64,000 nt of DNA from Pseudomonas chlororaphis subsp. piscium (GCF_003850345.1 NZ_CP027707.1:6935001-6999000); one strand, 5' to 3'. Shown: positions 8,863 through 19,020, counted from the first letter of the stretch. The notes: generated from the sequence alone by a model not told the origin. Program-made: numbers and translations.

Positions 8863-9855
8863 ATGCTGCATTCCCACCTCACCACCCTCAACGCCGTCTC
8901 GCTGGTGCTCAATACCTTCAAGGACCAGGGCCAGGACAGCGAAGCGCTGCTGGCCGGCAGCGGCATCAACGCCGCCGACCTGAGCCGCGCCGACACCCGT
9001 ATCACCACCAATCAAGAGATGCTGGTGTGCGCCAACGCCGTGGCCCTGCAACGGGATATCGGCCTGGAGCTGGGCCGGCGCATGCACGTTTCCAGCTACG
9101 GCATGCTCGGATATGCCCTGCTCACCAGTGCCACCTTAGGTGACGCTTTGCGCCTGGCGCTGCGTTATCCGGCGCTGTTGGGAACACTTTTCGAGCTGAG
9201 CCTGGAAGCGGACGGCGAGCTGATCTGGCTGACCGCCGCCGATTACCGCGAAAACCCGGCGCTGGCGACCTTCAATATCGAGTTCTGCCTGGTGTCGATG
9301 AAGGTCATCTGCGACGACCTGCTGGGCCATCCGCTGCCCTTGCGCGGTGCCCGCTTCGACTACCCCGCCCCCGATTACCAGGGCCGCTACGCCGAGCGTT
9401 TCGACTGCCCGCTGCAATTCGATGCGACGTCCAACGCCTTCGCCTTCGACCGGCGCTGGCTCGAACAGCCGCTGCCCCTGGCGGACGCCATCACCCACCA
9501 GGCCATGGCCGAACGCTGCCGCAAACAGAACACCGAATTCACCGGGCGCCAGGCCTGGCTGGGGCGCATCCGCCAGCTGCTGGCGGCGCAACTGGACGCG
9601 GCGCCGGGCCTGGAAGGCCTGGCCGAACAGATGAACTGCTCGGCCCGCACCCTGCGCCGGCACCTCAAGGACCTGGGTTGCAGCTATCAGGAACTGCTCG
9701 ACGAGCTGCGCTTCGAGCGGGCCAAGCAGATGCTCTGCGAGGACGACCTGCCGATCTACCGCATCGCCGAGGCCCTGGGCTTCAGCGAAACCGCGAGCTT
9801 CCGCCATGCCTTCGTGCGCTGGAGCGGCGTCGCCCCCAGCCAGTTCCGGCCCTGA
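8863..9855 (+). CDS. AraC-family regulator with Arabinose_bd-type N-terminus
   Basis: A 330-residue regulator. Residues 1-200 form the helical N-terminal domain found in OruR/ArgR-like pseudomonad AraC proteins (GLELGRRMHVSSYGMLGYALL...), and the C-terminal 100 residues are the double helix-turn-helix (LEGLAEQMNCSARTLRRHLKDLG and PIYRIAEALGFSETASFRHAFVRWSGVAPSQFR). It starts at an ATG 65 bases after a REP pair. The adjacent asparaginase upstream and ankyrin gene downstream give no firm target. The ligand is unknown. Confidence 0.88.
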   Translation: MLHSHLTTLNAVSLVLNTFKDQGQDSEALLAGSGINAADLSRADTRITTNQEMLVCANAVALQRDIGLELGRRMHVSSYGMLGYALLTSATLGDALRLALRYPALLGTLFELSLEADGELIWLTAADYRENPALATFNIEFCLVSMKVICDDLLGHPLPLRGARFDYPAPDYQGRYAERFDCPLQFDATSNAFAFDRRWLEQPLPLADAITHQAMAERCRKQNTEFTGRQAWLGRIRQLLAAQLDAAPGLEGLAEQMNCSARTLRRHLKDLGCSYQELLDELRFERAKQMLCEDDLPIYRIAEALGFSETASFRHAFVRWSGVAPSQFRP

Positions 9856-9926
9856 CACAAACCCCGGCATAAAGCCGCCGATTGCATTACATTGCCGGCC
9901 TTTGATACCGGCAAGGGACTGCAATC

Positions 9927-11843
9927 TTGAAACTCTTTACAGGCGCTGTTGCCAGGCACAACCGTTTTTACGGGATCTGCCTGACGCTGCTGATGCTCGC
10001 TGTCGCACCCGCCGCCCAGGCATTCGACCTGGACCTGGCCAAGATCAAATGGTGGCAAGTCTCCCGCGGCATTGTCCTGGACGAACCGGAAACCGCCACC
10101 CTGCAGATCAAGCCGTTCCCCCTGCCCGGCCTTGCGCAGCTGCCGGCGCGGATGGTGCTCAGCCAGTACCGCGGGCTGTTTTATCTCAACGCCTATCAGG
10201 ACGCGCAATACCAGCAGCGCATCTACAAGTCGCCGCCCTTGCCGCTGTTCAGCCCCGAGGAACTGCGGGCCTGCGTCTCGCCGGACGACCCGATCCAGGT
10301 CTCGGACAACTGGCCGCCCAGCAATCAACTCGAAGTCGGGCTGAGCCTGACGCCCCTGAGCTTCAACTGCATCAGCCCGGACTGGCAGCTCAGCCAACGT
10401 TATCTGCTGATCGACCAACGTTATCCAAAACAGCCGATGCTGGCCATCAGTCACCGCCGCGACCTGACCCAGATGGACTTCACCCCGCTGCAACCGATAG
10501 GCGCCGAGATCGAGCAACAGTGGTTGTATGCCCTGCAGCGCTTTCCCCAGTGGTTCCGCCCCTTCAGCAGCGGCACGGGGCCGATCACCTTCAATGCCTA
10601 TTCGCCACCGGCCACGGCGGACAGCGTCTGGACCCAGTTCCGCGAACTCCACGAGCAACTGCGCAAAGCCAAGGACAAGGCGCCGGGCATTCGCCAGGTA
10701 GAAGGTTTCTTTTCCGCCCATGACTTTCGCACCATTGCCCTGGACCACAGCGAATACCCAGGCCTGCTCAACGACATCGCCTACTGGACCAGCGAGGCCG
10801 GCCAACTGAAAACCGCCCGCCCCTGGCTGTTGGAGGTGCTGCGCCGGGAACCCGGGCGCATGCCGACTTACCTCAACCTGGCCGACCTGGACTGGGCCCA
10901 GTTCGAACAACGGCCGCTGGACAACATCCACCAGGGCCGTGCCATCGAGCGCTATCGGCTGTATTGCGGCATGCGCCTGCAACGCCAGTTGAGCGTGCCG
11001 CCGCGGGTACTCCAGCGCCTGGGCCTGAAGTCCGCCAACCCACAGGCGTGCCAGGGCTTCTGGCCGCTGGTGGCCGCCGTGGATGCCGGCGACGAAGCCG
11101 AGGTCCGGCGCTTGCTGGCCGGTGGCGTCAGTGGCGAAGTCATGGCCGATGACGGGCGCAGCGCCCTGCTGCACGCCCTAGACGCGCCAAACCTGGAGAT
11201 CGCCCGGCTGCTGCTGGCCCACGGCGCCCATACCAGCGGCCAGTACAACTGGAGCACCCTGGCCCTGCTGGCCATGGAGCGCGACCTCAAGGACAGCCCC
11301 GACCTGAACCAGGGCGGACGCCTGAAGTTCCTGCTGGAAGCCGGCGTCGCCATCGACGAACAAAACAGACGGGGCTACACCCCGCTGCTGCAACTGGCCG
11401 AACAGAAGCGCAACCTCGAAGGCTTCACCTGGCTGCTGCAACACCCGCAGAACCTCGAGCTGCGCACCGCGGACGACGGCGAAACCGCGCTGTACCGGGC
11501 CTTCTGGGGCAGCAATTACGCGGCCATGAGGCTGCTGATAGACGCCGGCGCCAACCTCAACCTGAGCTACGGTCGCGGCACCTGCCATGACCAGCCCATG
11601 GGCCAGAGCCTGCTGATGTTCGTCGCCGACAAGACCTCCGCCGACGACAAGGCGCCCTTTGTCAGCCAGCAGGAGACCCTGGACATGTTCACCCTGCTGC
11701 TGGAAAAAGGCGCCGACCCCGATGTCGGCCAGCGTTGCGAGAAAAAGGGTCGCGCCCTGCTGCTGGATATCATTGCCCGGAAAAAACGCGAGGACATGCT
11801 CCAGGTGCTGCAACGCTTCATTCAAGTACCGTCCACAAGCTGA
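9927..11843 (+). CDS. Exported ankyrin-repeat protein
   Basis: A 638-residue protein with a signal peptide (hydrophobic stretch about residues 16-28, cleavage near APAAQA-FDLD). The first 380 residues have no recognised domain. From about 385 to 635 there are degenerate ankyrin repeats, for example SALLHALDAPNLEIARLLLA, YTPLLQLAEQKRNLEGFTWL and TALYRAFWGSNYAAMRLLID. The start is a TTG at 9927 with AAGGGA 8 bases upstream; no ATG fits the signal peptide. It probably acts in the periplasm through protein contacts. Several pseudomonads have such proteins of unknown role. Confidence 0.8.
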   Translation: MKLFTGAVARHNRFYGICLTLLMLAVAPAAQAFDLDLAKIKWWQVSRGIVLDEPETATLQIKPFPLPGLAQLPARMVLSQYRGLFYLNAYQDAQYQQRIYKSPPLPLFSPEELRACVSPDDPIQVSDNWPPSNQLEVGLSLTPLSFNCISPDWQLSQRYLLIDQRYPKQPMLAISHRRDLTQMDFTPLQPIGAEIEQQWLYALQRFPQWFRPFSSGTGPITFNAYSPPATADSVWTQFRELHEQLRKAKDKAPGIRQVEGFFSAHDFRTIALDHSEYPGLLNDIAYWTSEAGQLKTARPWLLEVLRREPGRMPTYLNLADLDWAQFEQRPLDNIHQGRAIERYRLYCGMRLQRQLSVPPRVLQRLGLKSANPQACQGFWPLVAAVDAGDEAEVRRLLAGGVSGEVMADDGRSALLHALDAPNLEIARLLLAHGAHTSGQYNWSTLALLAMERDLKDSPDLNQGGRLKFLLEAGVAIDEQNRRGYTPLLQLAEQKRNLEGFTWLLQHPQNLELRTADDGETALYRAFWGSNYAAMRLLIDAGANLNLSYGRGTCHDQPMGQSLLMFVADKTSADDKAPFVSQQETLDMFTLLLEKGADPDVGQRCEKKGRALLLDIIARKKREDMLQVLQRFIQVPSTS

Positions 11844-12004
11844 ACCCGCTGGCGCCCCGCAATGGGGCGCCGTGCTGCTTCAGGGGGCGAATTGCGGACA
11901 CAGGTTTTGGCCATATCGATCCCCTTTTGGCCGCTCCTGCCGTTCTCCAAAAGCCCCAGCGCCGCAAGACTGTGAACACCGAACCAGCCTGCGGAGAACA
12001 AGAA

Positions 12005-13036
<1,032 letters not shown>

Positions 13037-13050
13037 AGGAAACCCGCAAC

Positions 13051-14151
13051 ATGAACAGGCTCAAAAGCTACATCGCGCCCGCGCTCTGCGCGGCGCTGCT
13101 GGGCGGTGCCGCACAGGCTGAAGAACGCACCCTGCGTGTCTACAACTGGTTCGACTACATCACCCCCAAGGCCCTGGAAGACTTCAAGGCCGAGAACAGC
13201 CAGGTCAAGCTGGTCTACGACATCTTCGACACCAACGAGGCGCTGGAGGCCAAGCTGCTGACCGGCAACTCCGGCTACGACGTGGTGGTACCGTCCAACG
13301 TGTTCCTCGCCAAGCAGATCGAGGCCGGGGTGTTCCAGCCGCTGGACCGCAGCAAGCTGCCGAACTGGAACCATCTCGATCCCAAGCTGATGAAGCTGAT
13401 CGAGGCCAACGACCCGGGCAACCAGTTCGCCGTGCCCTACATGTACGGCACCATCCTGATCGGTTTCAACCCGGCCAAGGTCAAGGCCGCCCTCGGCGAG
13501 AACGCGCCAGTGGACAGCTGGGACCTGATCTTCAAGGAAGAGAACATCAGCAAGCTCAAGCAGTGCGGCGTGGCCCTGCTCGACTCGCCGTCGGAGATCC
13601 TGCCGCTGGCCCTGCAGCACCTGGGCCTGGACCCCAACAGCAAGCAACCGGCGGACTACGCCAAGGCCGAAGCGCTGCTGCTGAAGATCCGCCCCTATGT
13701 CACCTACTTCCACTCGTCCAAGTACATGGCCGACATCGCCAACGGCGACATCTGCGTGGCAGTGGGTTATTCCGGCAGCTTCTCCCAGGCCGCCAACCGC
13801 GCCAAGGAAGCCAAGAACGGCGTGGTGGTGGACATGCGCCTGCCCAAGGAAGGGGCGCCGATCTGGTTCGACATGCTGGCGATCCCCAAAGGCGCGAAGA
13901 ACCCGGACGATGCCTACAGCTTCATCAACTACCTGCTGCAACCCAAGGTGATCGCCCCGGTCAGCGACTTCGTCGGCTACCCGAACCCGAACAAGGACGC
14001 CACCGAGCTGGTCGATCCGTCGATCCGCAACAACCCCAACCTGTACCCGACCGACGCGGCGATGAACACGCTGTACACCCTGCAGCCGCTACCCCGCGAC
14101 GCGGAGCGGGCACGGACCCGGGCCTGGACCAAGATCAAGGCCGGGACCTGA
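13051..14151 (+). CDS. Polyamine ABC transporter substrate-binding protein
   Basis: A 366-residue periplasmic binding protein of the PotF/SpuD family. It has a signal peptide (AALLGGAAQA before EERTLRVYNW) and the family start RVYNWFDYITP, with GYDVVVPSNVFLAKQ and VPYMYGTILIGFN matching putrescine/spermidine binding proteins. It follows the acetylpolyamine amidohydrolase gene closely (14 bases, GAAGGAAA site) and is probably co-transcribed. No permease or ATPase gene is adjacent, so it must share a transporter encoded elsewhere or act as a sensor subunit. Confidence 0.9.
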   Translation: MNRLKSYIAPALCAALLGGAAQAEERTLRVYNWFDYITPKALEDFKAENSQVKLVYDIFDTNEALEAKLLTGNSGYDVVVPSNVFLAKQIEAGVFQPLDRSKLPNWNHLDPKLMKLIEANDPGNQFAVPYMYGTILIGFNPAKVKAALGENAPVDSWDLIFKEENISKLKQCGVALLDSPSEILPLALQHLGLDPNSKQPADYAKAEALLLKIRPYVTYFHSSKYMADIANGDICVAVGYSGSFSQAANRAKEAKNGVVVDMRLPKEGAPIWFDMLAIPKGAKNPDDAYSFINYLLQPKVIAPVSDFVGYPNPNKDATELVDPSIRNNPNLYPTDAAMNTLYTLQPLPRDAERARTRAWTKIKAGT

Positions 14152-14166
14152 TCACCCGGTTCTTCT

Positions 14167-14255
14167 GTAGGAGCGAGGCTTGCCCGCGATGAACGATAAC
14201 GCGGTGTGGCCGATACACCGCGGCGTCCCTATCGCGGGCAAGCCTCGCTCCTACA
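14167..14255. repeat. Inverted pair of REP elements (REPIN-like)
   Basis: TGTAGGAGCGAGGCTTGCCC-GCGAT at the left is matched by a perfect inverse ending CCTCGCTCCTACA at 14255, with a 40-base middle that can itself pair (GCGGTGT/ACACCGC). This is the cleanest REP pair in the window, between two convergent genes. Confidence 0.9.
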
Positions 14256-14278
14256 AAAGCTAGAAGCTCAAGGTCGCC

Positions 14279-15490
14279 TCAGCACCCCGTCAGCCCTTGC
14301 GGCTGACGCTCCTCGGCAAAGAACCACGGCCGCAGGCGCACGCCCACGCCGTTGCCGATAAAGGCCGCCACCAGCCACAGCCAGCCGTGCAGGCTGCCGG
14401 AGGCGATGCCGCTGAAATAGGCGCCGATGTTGCAGCCATAGGCCAGGCGCGAACCGTAACCCAGCAGCAAACCACCGATCACCGCCGCCACCAGCGAACG
14501 CGCGGGAATCTTCAGGCTCGGCGCGAAACGCCCGGCCAGGCCCGCCGCCAGCAAGGCGCCGAAGACGATACCGATATCCATCACGCTGGTGATGTCCTGC
14601 CACACTGGCGCGGCCAGGGCCTTGGCGTTCGCCGCGCCCTGCCAGAACACCCAGCTGCCGACATCCACTCCCAGCCCGCTGGCGATCTTGGCGCCCCACA
14701 GGGCAAACGCCGAGGTGACACCCCAGGGCCGTCCGGCCAGGGCCAGGGTGGCGAAGTTCAGCAAGGCCAGGGCGACCGCGCCCCACACCAGCAGCCAAGG
14801 CCCGCGCAGCAGACGGCGCCAACCTTGGTGTGCGCTGTCGACCGGTGCTTCCAGCGCGCCGTGGCGGCTCTTTTCCAGGCGTACCGTGACCAGGGCAATC
14901 AAGGCGAACAGACCCAGGCTGAGCCCCAATGCCGGCACCACACCGAAGTGCTGCACGATGGAAACCGGCGGCAACGATGGCAAGGCGAACCACCAGTCCA
15001 CATGGTGGGTGGCGATCAGCGAACCGCAGATGAAAAACAGCAGGGTCACCAGCATCCGCGCGTTACCGCCACCCACGGTGAACAGCGTGCCGGACGCACA
15101 ACCGCCGCCCAGTTGCATGCCGATACCGAAGATGAACGCACCGACAATCACCGAAACCCCCGCCGGCGCCACCAGCCCCGTGACCGGCGAACCAAACAGA
15201 GTGCCCGCGCCCAGGGCCGGGAAGAACAGCAGCACCGCCAGCGCCAGCATGACCATCTGCGCCCGCAGGCCGGCACCGCGACGATCGCGGATGAACACCC
15301 GCCAGGCCGAAGTGAAACCAAAGGCTGCGTGATACAGGGTCAGGCCCAGGGCCGCACCCAGCAGCAACAGCCACACCTGGCGCGAGCCGACCTGGGCCTG
15401 CAGGAATACAGCGCCGGCCAGCAGCACGATCAAAGCGAACAAAGGCGCGCCGAACTTGCGTTCAGGCGCCGCGGAAAGAGTCAGGCTCAT
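14279..15490 (-). CDS. YeeE/YedE (TsuA-like) sulfur-compound transporter
   Basis: A 403-residue membrane protein with about ten hydrophobic segments. It shows the paired cysteine motifs of the family, QLGGGCASGTLFTVGGG (around residues 127-143) and YGSRLAYGCNIGAYFSGIASGS near the end. In TsuA these cysteines pass thiosulfate through the membrane, so import of thiosulfate or a related sulfur species is likely. The ATG at 15490 was chosen over a TTG 7 codons upstream. It is transcribed in the same direction as the MocR gene, 39 bases downstream of it. Confidence 0.88.
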   Translation of the reverse strand: MSLTLSAAPERKFGAPLFALIVLLAGAVFLQAQVGSRQVWLLLLGAALGLTLYHAAFGFTSAWRVFIRDRRGAGLRAQMVMLALAVLLFFPALGAGTLFGSPVTGLVAPAGVSVIVGAFIFGIGMQLGGGCASGTLFTVGGGNARMLVTLLFFICGSLIATHHVDWWFALPSLPPVSIVQHFGVVPALGLSLGLFALIALVTVRLEKSRHGALEAPVDSAHQGWRRLLRGPWLLVWGAVALALLNFATLALAGRPWGVTSAFALWGAKIASGLGVDVGSWVFWQGAANAKALAAPVWQDITSVMDIGIVFGALLAAGLAGRFAPSLKIPARSLVAAVIGGLLLGYGSRLAYGCNIGAYFSGIASGSLHGWLWLVAAFIGNGVGVRLRPWFFAEERQPQGLTGC

Positions 15491-15529
15491 AAGGGTTCTC
15501 GGCAAAGACAATGGCCGCGAGTATAGCCG

Positions 15530-17092
15530 TCACACGCCCCAGGCCCGACGCAGACGCTCCAGGGCACAGGCGATAGCGGCCTCGGGCACCGCGGCGAAGC
15601 CCAGCACCAGCCCGGCGCGCTGGTCCCGCGGCAGCGGCGAATCCGGCAGCCAGTAGTTGCTCAGGCCATTGATCTCCACATCCACCGCCGCGGCCTGCGC
15701 CACCAGTTCCTGCTCCCGGGCCAGGCTGTCCACCGGGATCGTCAGGTGCAGGCCCGCCGCCACGTTCGGCAACTTGCCCACACCGGGAATATCCACAGGC
15801 CAGCCGGCCAACAAGGCATCGCGCCGGCTCAAGGCGGCGCGGCGCATGCGCCGGATATGCCGCTGGAAATGCCCGGCGGCCATGAACTCGGCCATCACCG
15901 CCTGGGTGCTGACCTCGGAATGGCGCACATCCACCGCCCGGCGCTGGGCAAAGGGCTGCACCAGCGCCGGTGGCAATACCAGGTACCCCAGGCGCAAGGC
16001 CGGGAACGCGACCTTGCCGAAGGTACCGACGTACAGCACCCGGCCCTGCCGGTCGAGGGCCGCCAAGGGTGCCAGCGGCGCCCCGCTGTAGCGGTACTCG
16101 CCGTCATAGTCGTCCTCGACTATCCAGCCGTTGGTGCGCTCGGCCCAGGCCAGCAGTTCCAGGCGTCGGGCCAGGCTCAGGGTCACCCCGGTGGGGTACT
16201 GGTGGGACGGCGTGACATAGGCCAGGCGGCAATCGCTCAGACCCGCCAGGGCTGCGCAGTCGAAGCCCTCGTTGTCCACCGCCACCCCGTGCAGGCGCGC
16301 GCCGGCAATCGCGAAGGCATGCCCCGCCGCCCGATAGCCGGGGTTTTCCACAGCCACGCCGTCGCCAGGGTTCACCAGCAACTGTGCACAAAGGCTTATG
16401 CCCTGTTGTGCACCACTGGTGATCACAATTTGTTCAGCGCTGCATTGCATGCCGCGCGAACTGCGCAGGTAGGCGGCGATCAATCCGCGCAGACGCTCCT
16501 CGCCGGCCGAATCGCCATAACACAGCTGGCCCAGATCCGGCTTGCGCCAGAAAGCCGCGTTCAGCTTGGCCCACACTTCGAACGGGAACAGATCGAAGGC
16601 TGGAATCCCCACCCGAAAAGCCCGTGGCGGACCGCTTTGCGGGGTCGACAAATGATGTTGTTCGACCCGCTCCAACGCCTCGCTGTGGATAACTTTACTG
16701 GATGTAATCCCAGGTAAATTCGGGCTTTTTGTGGATAAACCTGTGGGTAAGCCTGGTGATAACCCTGTGGATACTTTTGTGGATAAATTTTTCGCCGACT
16801 TTCTGATCGGCAGCCGGCTCTCGGGCAATTGCGCCACATAGGTGCCGTCGCCGACCCGGCCTTCGATAAAACCTTCGGCGTACAGCTGGTCGTAGGCGCG
16901 CACCACGCTGTTGCGGGAAATCTCCAGGGCCGCCGCCAGGTCGCGACTGGCGGGCAGGCGCGTGCCGCTGGCCAGCCGGCCGTCCAGCACCCGCTGGCGC
17001 AACGCCTGGTACAGCTGGCGGCTGAGCCCCTGCCCACGGTCCAGCTCGATACCGGCGGGGTTGAAGGAAAGCGGCAATGCCGGGCTGTTCAT
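15530..17092 (-). CDS. MocR-family (GntR/aminotransferase) regulator
   Basis: A 520-residue fusion regulator. The N-terminal GntR winged helix (about residues 22-90: LYQALRQRVLDGRL...LPASRDLAAALEISRNSVVRAYDQL) is joined by an unusually repetitive linker to an aminotransferase-fold domain (about 165-520) that would bind PLP. Its lysine is probably the one in VGTFGKVAFPALRLGY. The ATG at 17092 has GGGGA upstream. The linker repeats LSTK, VSTG, LSPG, LPTG, LSTK are encoded by a 12-bp tandem array. It is divergent from a PaiB-like gene and two acetyltransferases, the likely targets, with direct repeats in between. MocR proteins commonly control PLP or amine metabolism; the signal here is unknown. 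Confidence 0.9.
   Translation of the reverse strand: MNSPALPLSFNPAGIELDRGQGLSRQLYQALRQRVLDGRLASGTRLPASRDLAAALEISRNSVVRAYDQLYAEGFIEGRVGDGTYVAQLPESRLPIRKSAKNLSTKVSTGLSPGLPTGLSTKSPNLPGITSSKVIHSEALERVEQHHLSTPQSGPPRAFRVGIPAFDLFPFEVWAKLNAAFWRKPDLGQLCYGDSAGEERLRGLIAAYLRSSRGMQCSAEQIVITSGAQQGISLCAQLLVNPGDGVAVENPGYRAAGHAFAIAGARLHGVAVDNEGFDCAALAGLSDCRLAYVTPSHQYPTGVTLSLARRLELLAWAERTNGWIVEDDYDGEYRYSGAPLAPLAALDRQGRVLYVGTFGKVAFPALRLGYLVLPPALVQPFAQRRAVDVRHSEVSTQAVMAEFMAAGHFQRHIRRMRRAALSRRDALLAGWPVDIPGVGKLPNVAAGLHLTIPVDSLAREQELVAQAAAVDVEINGLSNYWLPDSPLPRDQRAGLVLGFAAVPEAAIACALERLRRAWGV
16684..16786 (-). repeat. 12-bp tandem array of DnaA-box-like units inside the MocR linker
   Basis: On the minus strand, TTATCCACA occurs exactly at 16684-16692, 16730-16738 and 16778-16786. 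Between the last two, units at 16742, 16754 and 16766 read TTACCCACA, TTATCACCA and GTATCCACA, giving five units at exact 12-base spacing from 16730. TTATCCACA is the perfect consensus DnaA box. The array encodes the 4-residue linker repeats of the MocR protein, so it may be only a coding minisatellite. Confidence 0.85.
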
Positions 17093-17121
17093 GGGTTTGT
17101 CCCCTGAGCGGCTGAATGGAG

Positions 17122-17173
17122 TGGCCAAATGGACCTATGAAAATGACCAAAGATGGCTCTTACAACAGACCAA
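17122..17173 (+). promoter_or_regulatory. Candidate MocR operator: direct repeats two helical turns apart
   Basis: TGGCCAA (17122), TGACCAA (17144) and AGACCAA (17167) lie in the 123-base divergent gap between the MocR gene and the PaiB-like gene, at 22- and 23-base spacing. GabR- and PdxR-type regulators bind direct repeats on one helix face, so these are plausible binding sites. They have not been tested. Confidence 0.45.
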
Positions 17174-17215
17174 TAGCCTGCCTAGGATGCAGCCATTCGC
17201 CAAGGATATTTTTCC

Positions 17216-17851
17216 ATGTACCTACCCCGCGCTTTCGCCGAAGAAGACCTGCCCACCCTGCACCAACTGATTGGCGAAACCCGCCTGGCCACCCTGGTGA
17301 CCTACGGGGAACGCGGTCTGCAGGCCAATCACCTGCCGCTGTTGTTCGCTCCGGACCAGGGCCCGTACGGCACCCTCTACGGCCACCTGGCCAGGGCCAA
17401 CCCGCAATGGCAGGAACTGGCCAGCGGCGCCGAGGCCCTGCTGATCTTCCAGGGCGCCGAAGCCTACGTCAGCCCGTCGCTGTACCCGAGCAAGGCCGAG
17501 CACGGCAAAGTGGTACCGACCTGGAACTACGTAAGCGTGCATGCCTATGGCGTGGCCGAGGTGTTCCATGATCCGCAGCGCATCCGCGAAGTGGTCAGCG
17601 CCCTGACCAACCAGCATGAAGCCGGCCGCGCCAGCCCCTGGAAATTCGAGGACGCCCCCGCCGAGTTCATGGACAGCATGCTGCGCGCCATCGTCGGCTT
17701 CGCCCTGCCGATCCAGCGCCTGGAGGGCAAACGCAAACTCAGCCAGAACCGCACCACCACCGACATCGACGGCGTGCGCGACGGATTGGCCGCCAGCGCC
17801 GATCCCCATGACCAGAGCATTTCCCAACTGATGCGCCAGGAGCAGCCATGA
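17216..17851 (+). CDS. PaiB-like FMN-binding negative regulator
   Basis: A 211-residue protein of the FMN-binding split-barrel PaiB family. Typical blocks are MYLPRAF at the start, ANHLPLLF (37-44), AYVSPSLYPSKAEHGKVVPTWNYVSVHAYG (about 83-112) and the C-terminal GKRKLSQNR. PaiB of Bacillus represses sporulation and degradative genes together with the acetyltransferase PaiA. Here a GNAT acetyltransferase gene overlaps it by 4 bases, a comparable PaiB-PaiA-like pairing. AAGGA lies upstream of the ATG. It is probably controlled by the divergent MocR gene. Confidence 0.88.
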   Translation: MYLPRAFAEEDLPTLHQLIGETRLATLVTYGERGLQANHLPLLFAPDQGPYGTLYGHLARANPQWQELASGAEALLIFQGAEAYVSPSLYPSKAEHGKVVPTWNYVSVHAYGVAEVFHDPQRIREVVSALTNQHEAGRASPWKFEDAPAEFMDSMLRAIVGFALPIQRLEGKRKLSQNRTTTDIDGVRDGLAASADPHDQSISQLMRQEQP

Positions 17852-18300
17852 GCCAGAGCCAGATCCAGATCCGCCCCGTCACCGCCAATGATCACGCAGC
17901 CTGGCTGCCGCTGTGGCAGGCCTACCTGCGGTTCTACGACACCGAGCTGGCCGACGCGGTCACCCGCAGCACCTGGCAGCGCTTTCTCGACCCTGCCGAA
18001 CCGACCCACGCCGCCCTGGCCTGGGACGGCGAGCAGGCGGTGGGCATGGTGCATTTCATCTACCACCGCTCCAACTGGAGCATCGAGAGCTCCTGCTACC
18101 TGCAGGACCTGCTGGTCATCCCGGAGCAACGCGGCACCGGCGTCGGTCGCCAACTGATCGAATTCGTCTACGCCACCGCCAAGGCCGACGGTTGCTGCAA
18201 GGTCCACTGGCTGACCCACGAAACCAACGCCACCGCCATCCAGCTCTACGAGCGGATTGCCGAACGCCCGGGTTTCATTCAATTTCGCAAAGCCCTTTAA
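17848..18300 (+). CDS. GNAT N-acetyltransferase
   Basis: A 150-residue acetyltransferase. The acetyl-CoA binding motif is YLQDLLVIPEQRGTGVGRQLIEFVYATAK (around residues 86-114), followed by the usual C-terminal ETNATAIQLYERI strand-helix. The ATG overlaps the stop of the PaiB-like gene (ATGA), with CAGGAG upstream, so the two are translationally coupled. The substrate is not evident; a small amine or amino-acid derivative would suit the PaiA/PaiB analogy. Confidence 0.85.
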   Translation: MSQSQIQIRPVTANDHAAWLPLWQAYLRFYDTELADAVTRSTWQRFLDPAEPTHAALAWDGEQAVGMVHFIYHRSNWSIESSCYLQDLLVIPEQRGTGVGRQLIEFVYATAKADGCCKVHWLTHETNATAIQLYERIAERPGFIQFRKAL

Positions 18301-18318
18301 GCGTTCAAGGAGAACCCC

Positions 18319-18990
18319 ATGCCGACCTCACTCGCCGACTGGAAAGGCGTGCCGCCGCCGTCCACCACCCTGCTCGAAGGGCGCTTCATCCGCCTGGAAA
18401 AACTCGACCCGGCGCGCCACGCCGACGACCTGTGGCAAGCCTTCCAGGGCCCGGGCGCCGATCCCAAGCTGTGGGACTACCTGCCCTACGGCCCCTTTAC
18501 CGAACGCAGCGCCTTCAATGACTGGCTGAACAACCACGCGGCCAACAGCGACCCGTATTTCTTCAGCGTGATCGACCGGGCCAGCGGCCAGGTGCAGGGC
18601 ATCCTCAGCCTGATGTCGATCGTCCCGGCCCAGGGCCGCATCGAGATCGGCCACGTCACCTTCGGCGCGCCCATGCAGCGTTCGCCCAAGAGCACCGAAG
18701 CGGTGTACCTGCTGGCCAAGGAAGCCTTCGCCCTCGGCTATCGCCGCCTGGAATGGAAGTGCAACAACGCCAACGCCCGCTCGCGTTATGCGGCCGAGCG
18801 CCTGGGTTTCAGCTTCGAGGGGGTGTTCCGCCAGCACATGGTGGTCAAGGGCCAGAACCGCGATACCGCCTGGTATTCGATCCTCGACTCCGAGTGGCCG
18901 AAGGTCGGTGCGGGGTTCGAGCGCTGGTTGAGCGAGGGCAACCAGAGCGGTTCGGGGCAGTTGAAGGGGTTGGTGGAGTGCCGGGGGTAA
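18319..18990 (+). CDS. RimJ/RimL-like GNAT acetyltransferase
   Basis: A 223-residue acetyltransferase of the larger RimJ/RimL class. It contains LEGRFIRLEKLDPARHADDLW at the start, the GHVTFGAPMQRSPKSTEAVYLLAKEAF acetyl-CoA region (about 113-139) and LEWKCNNANARSRYAAERLGFSFEG before the end. AAGGAG lies 8 bases before the ATG, and it is 18 bases downstream of the previous acetyltransferase gene, so it is probably the third gene of the unit. The substrate is unknown. Confidence 0.87.
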   Translation: MPTSLADWKGVPPPSTTLLEGRFIRLEKLDPARHADDLWQAFQGPGADPKLWDYLPYGPFTERSAFNDWLNNHAANSDPYFFSVIDRASGQVQGILSLMSIVPAQGRIEIGHVTFGAPMQRSPKSTEAVYLLAKEAFALGYRRLEWKCNNANARSRYAAERLGFSFEGVFRQHMVVKGQNRDTAWYSILDSEWPKVGAGFERWLSEGNQSGSGQLKGLVECRG

Positions 18991-19020
18991 CGCCCTTGTC
19001 AGGCGGTGTTTGAGCTGACG

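Noticed and set aside
14167..14255. CRISPR-like repeat units
   Set aside because: The repeated 25-base sequences are inverted REP pairs scattered singly between genes, not regularly spaced direct repeats with spacers.
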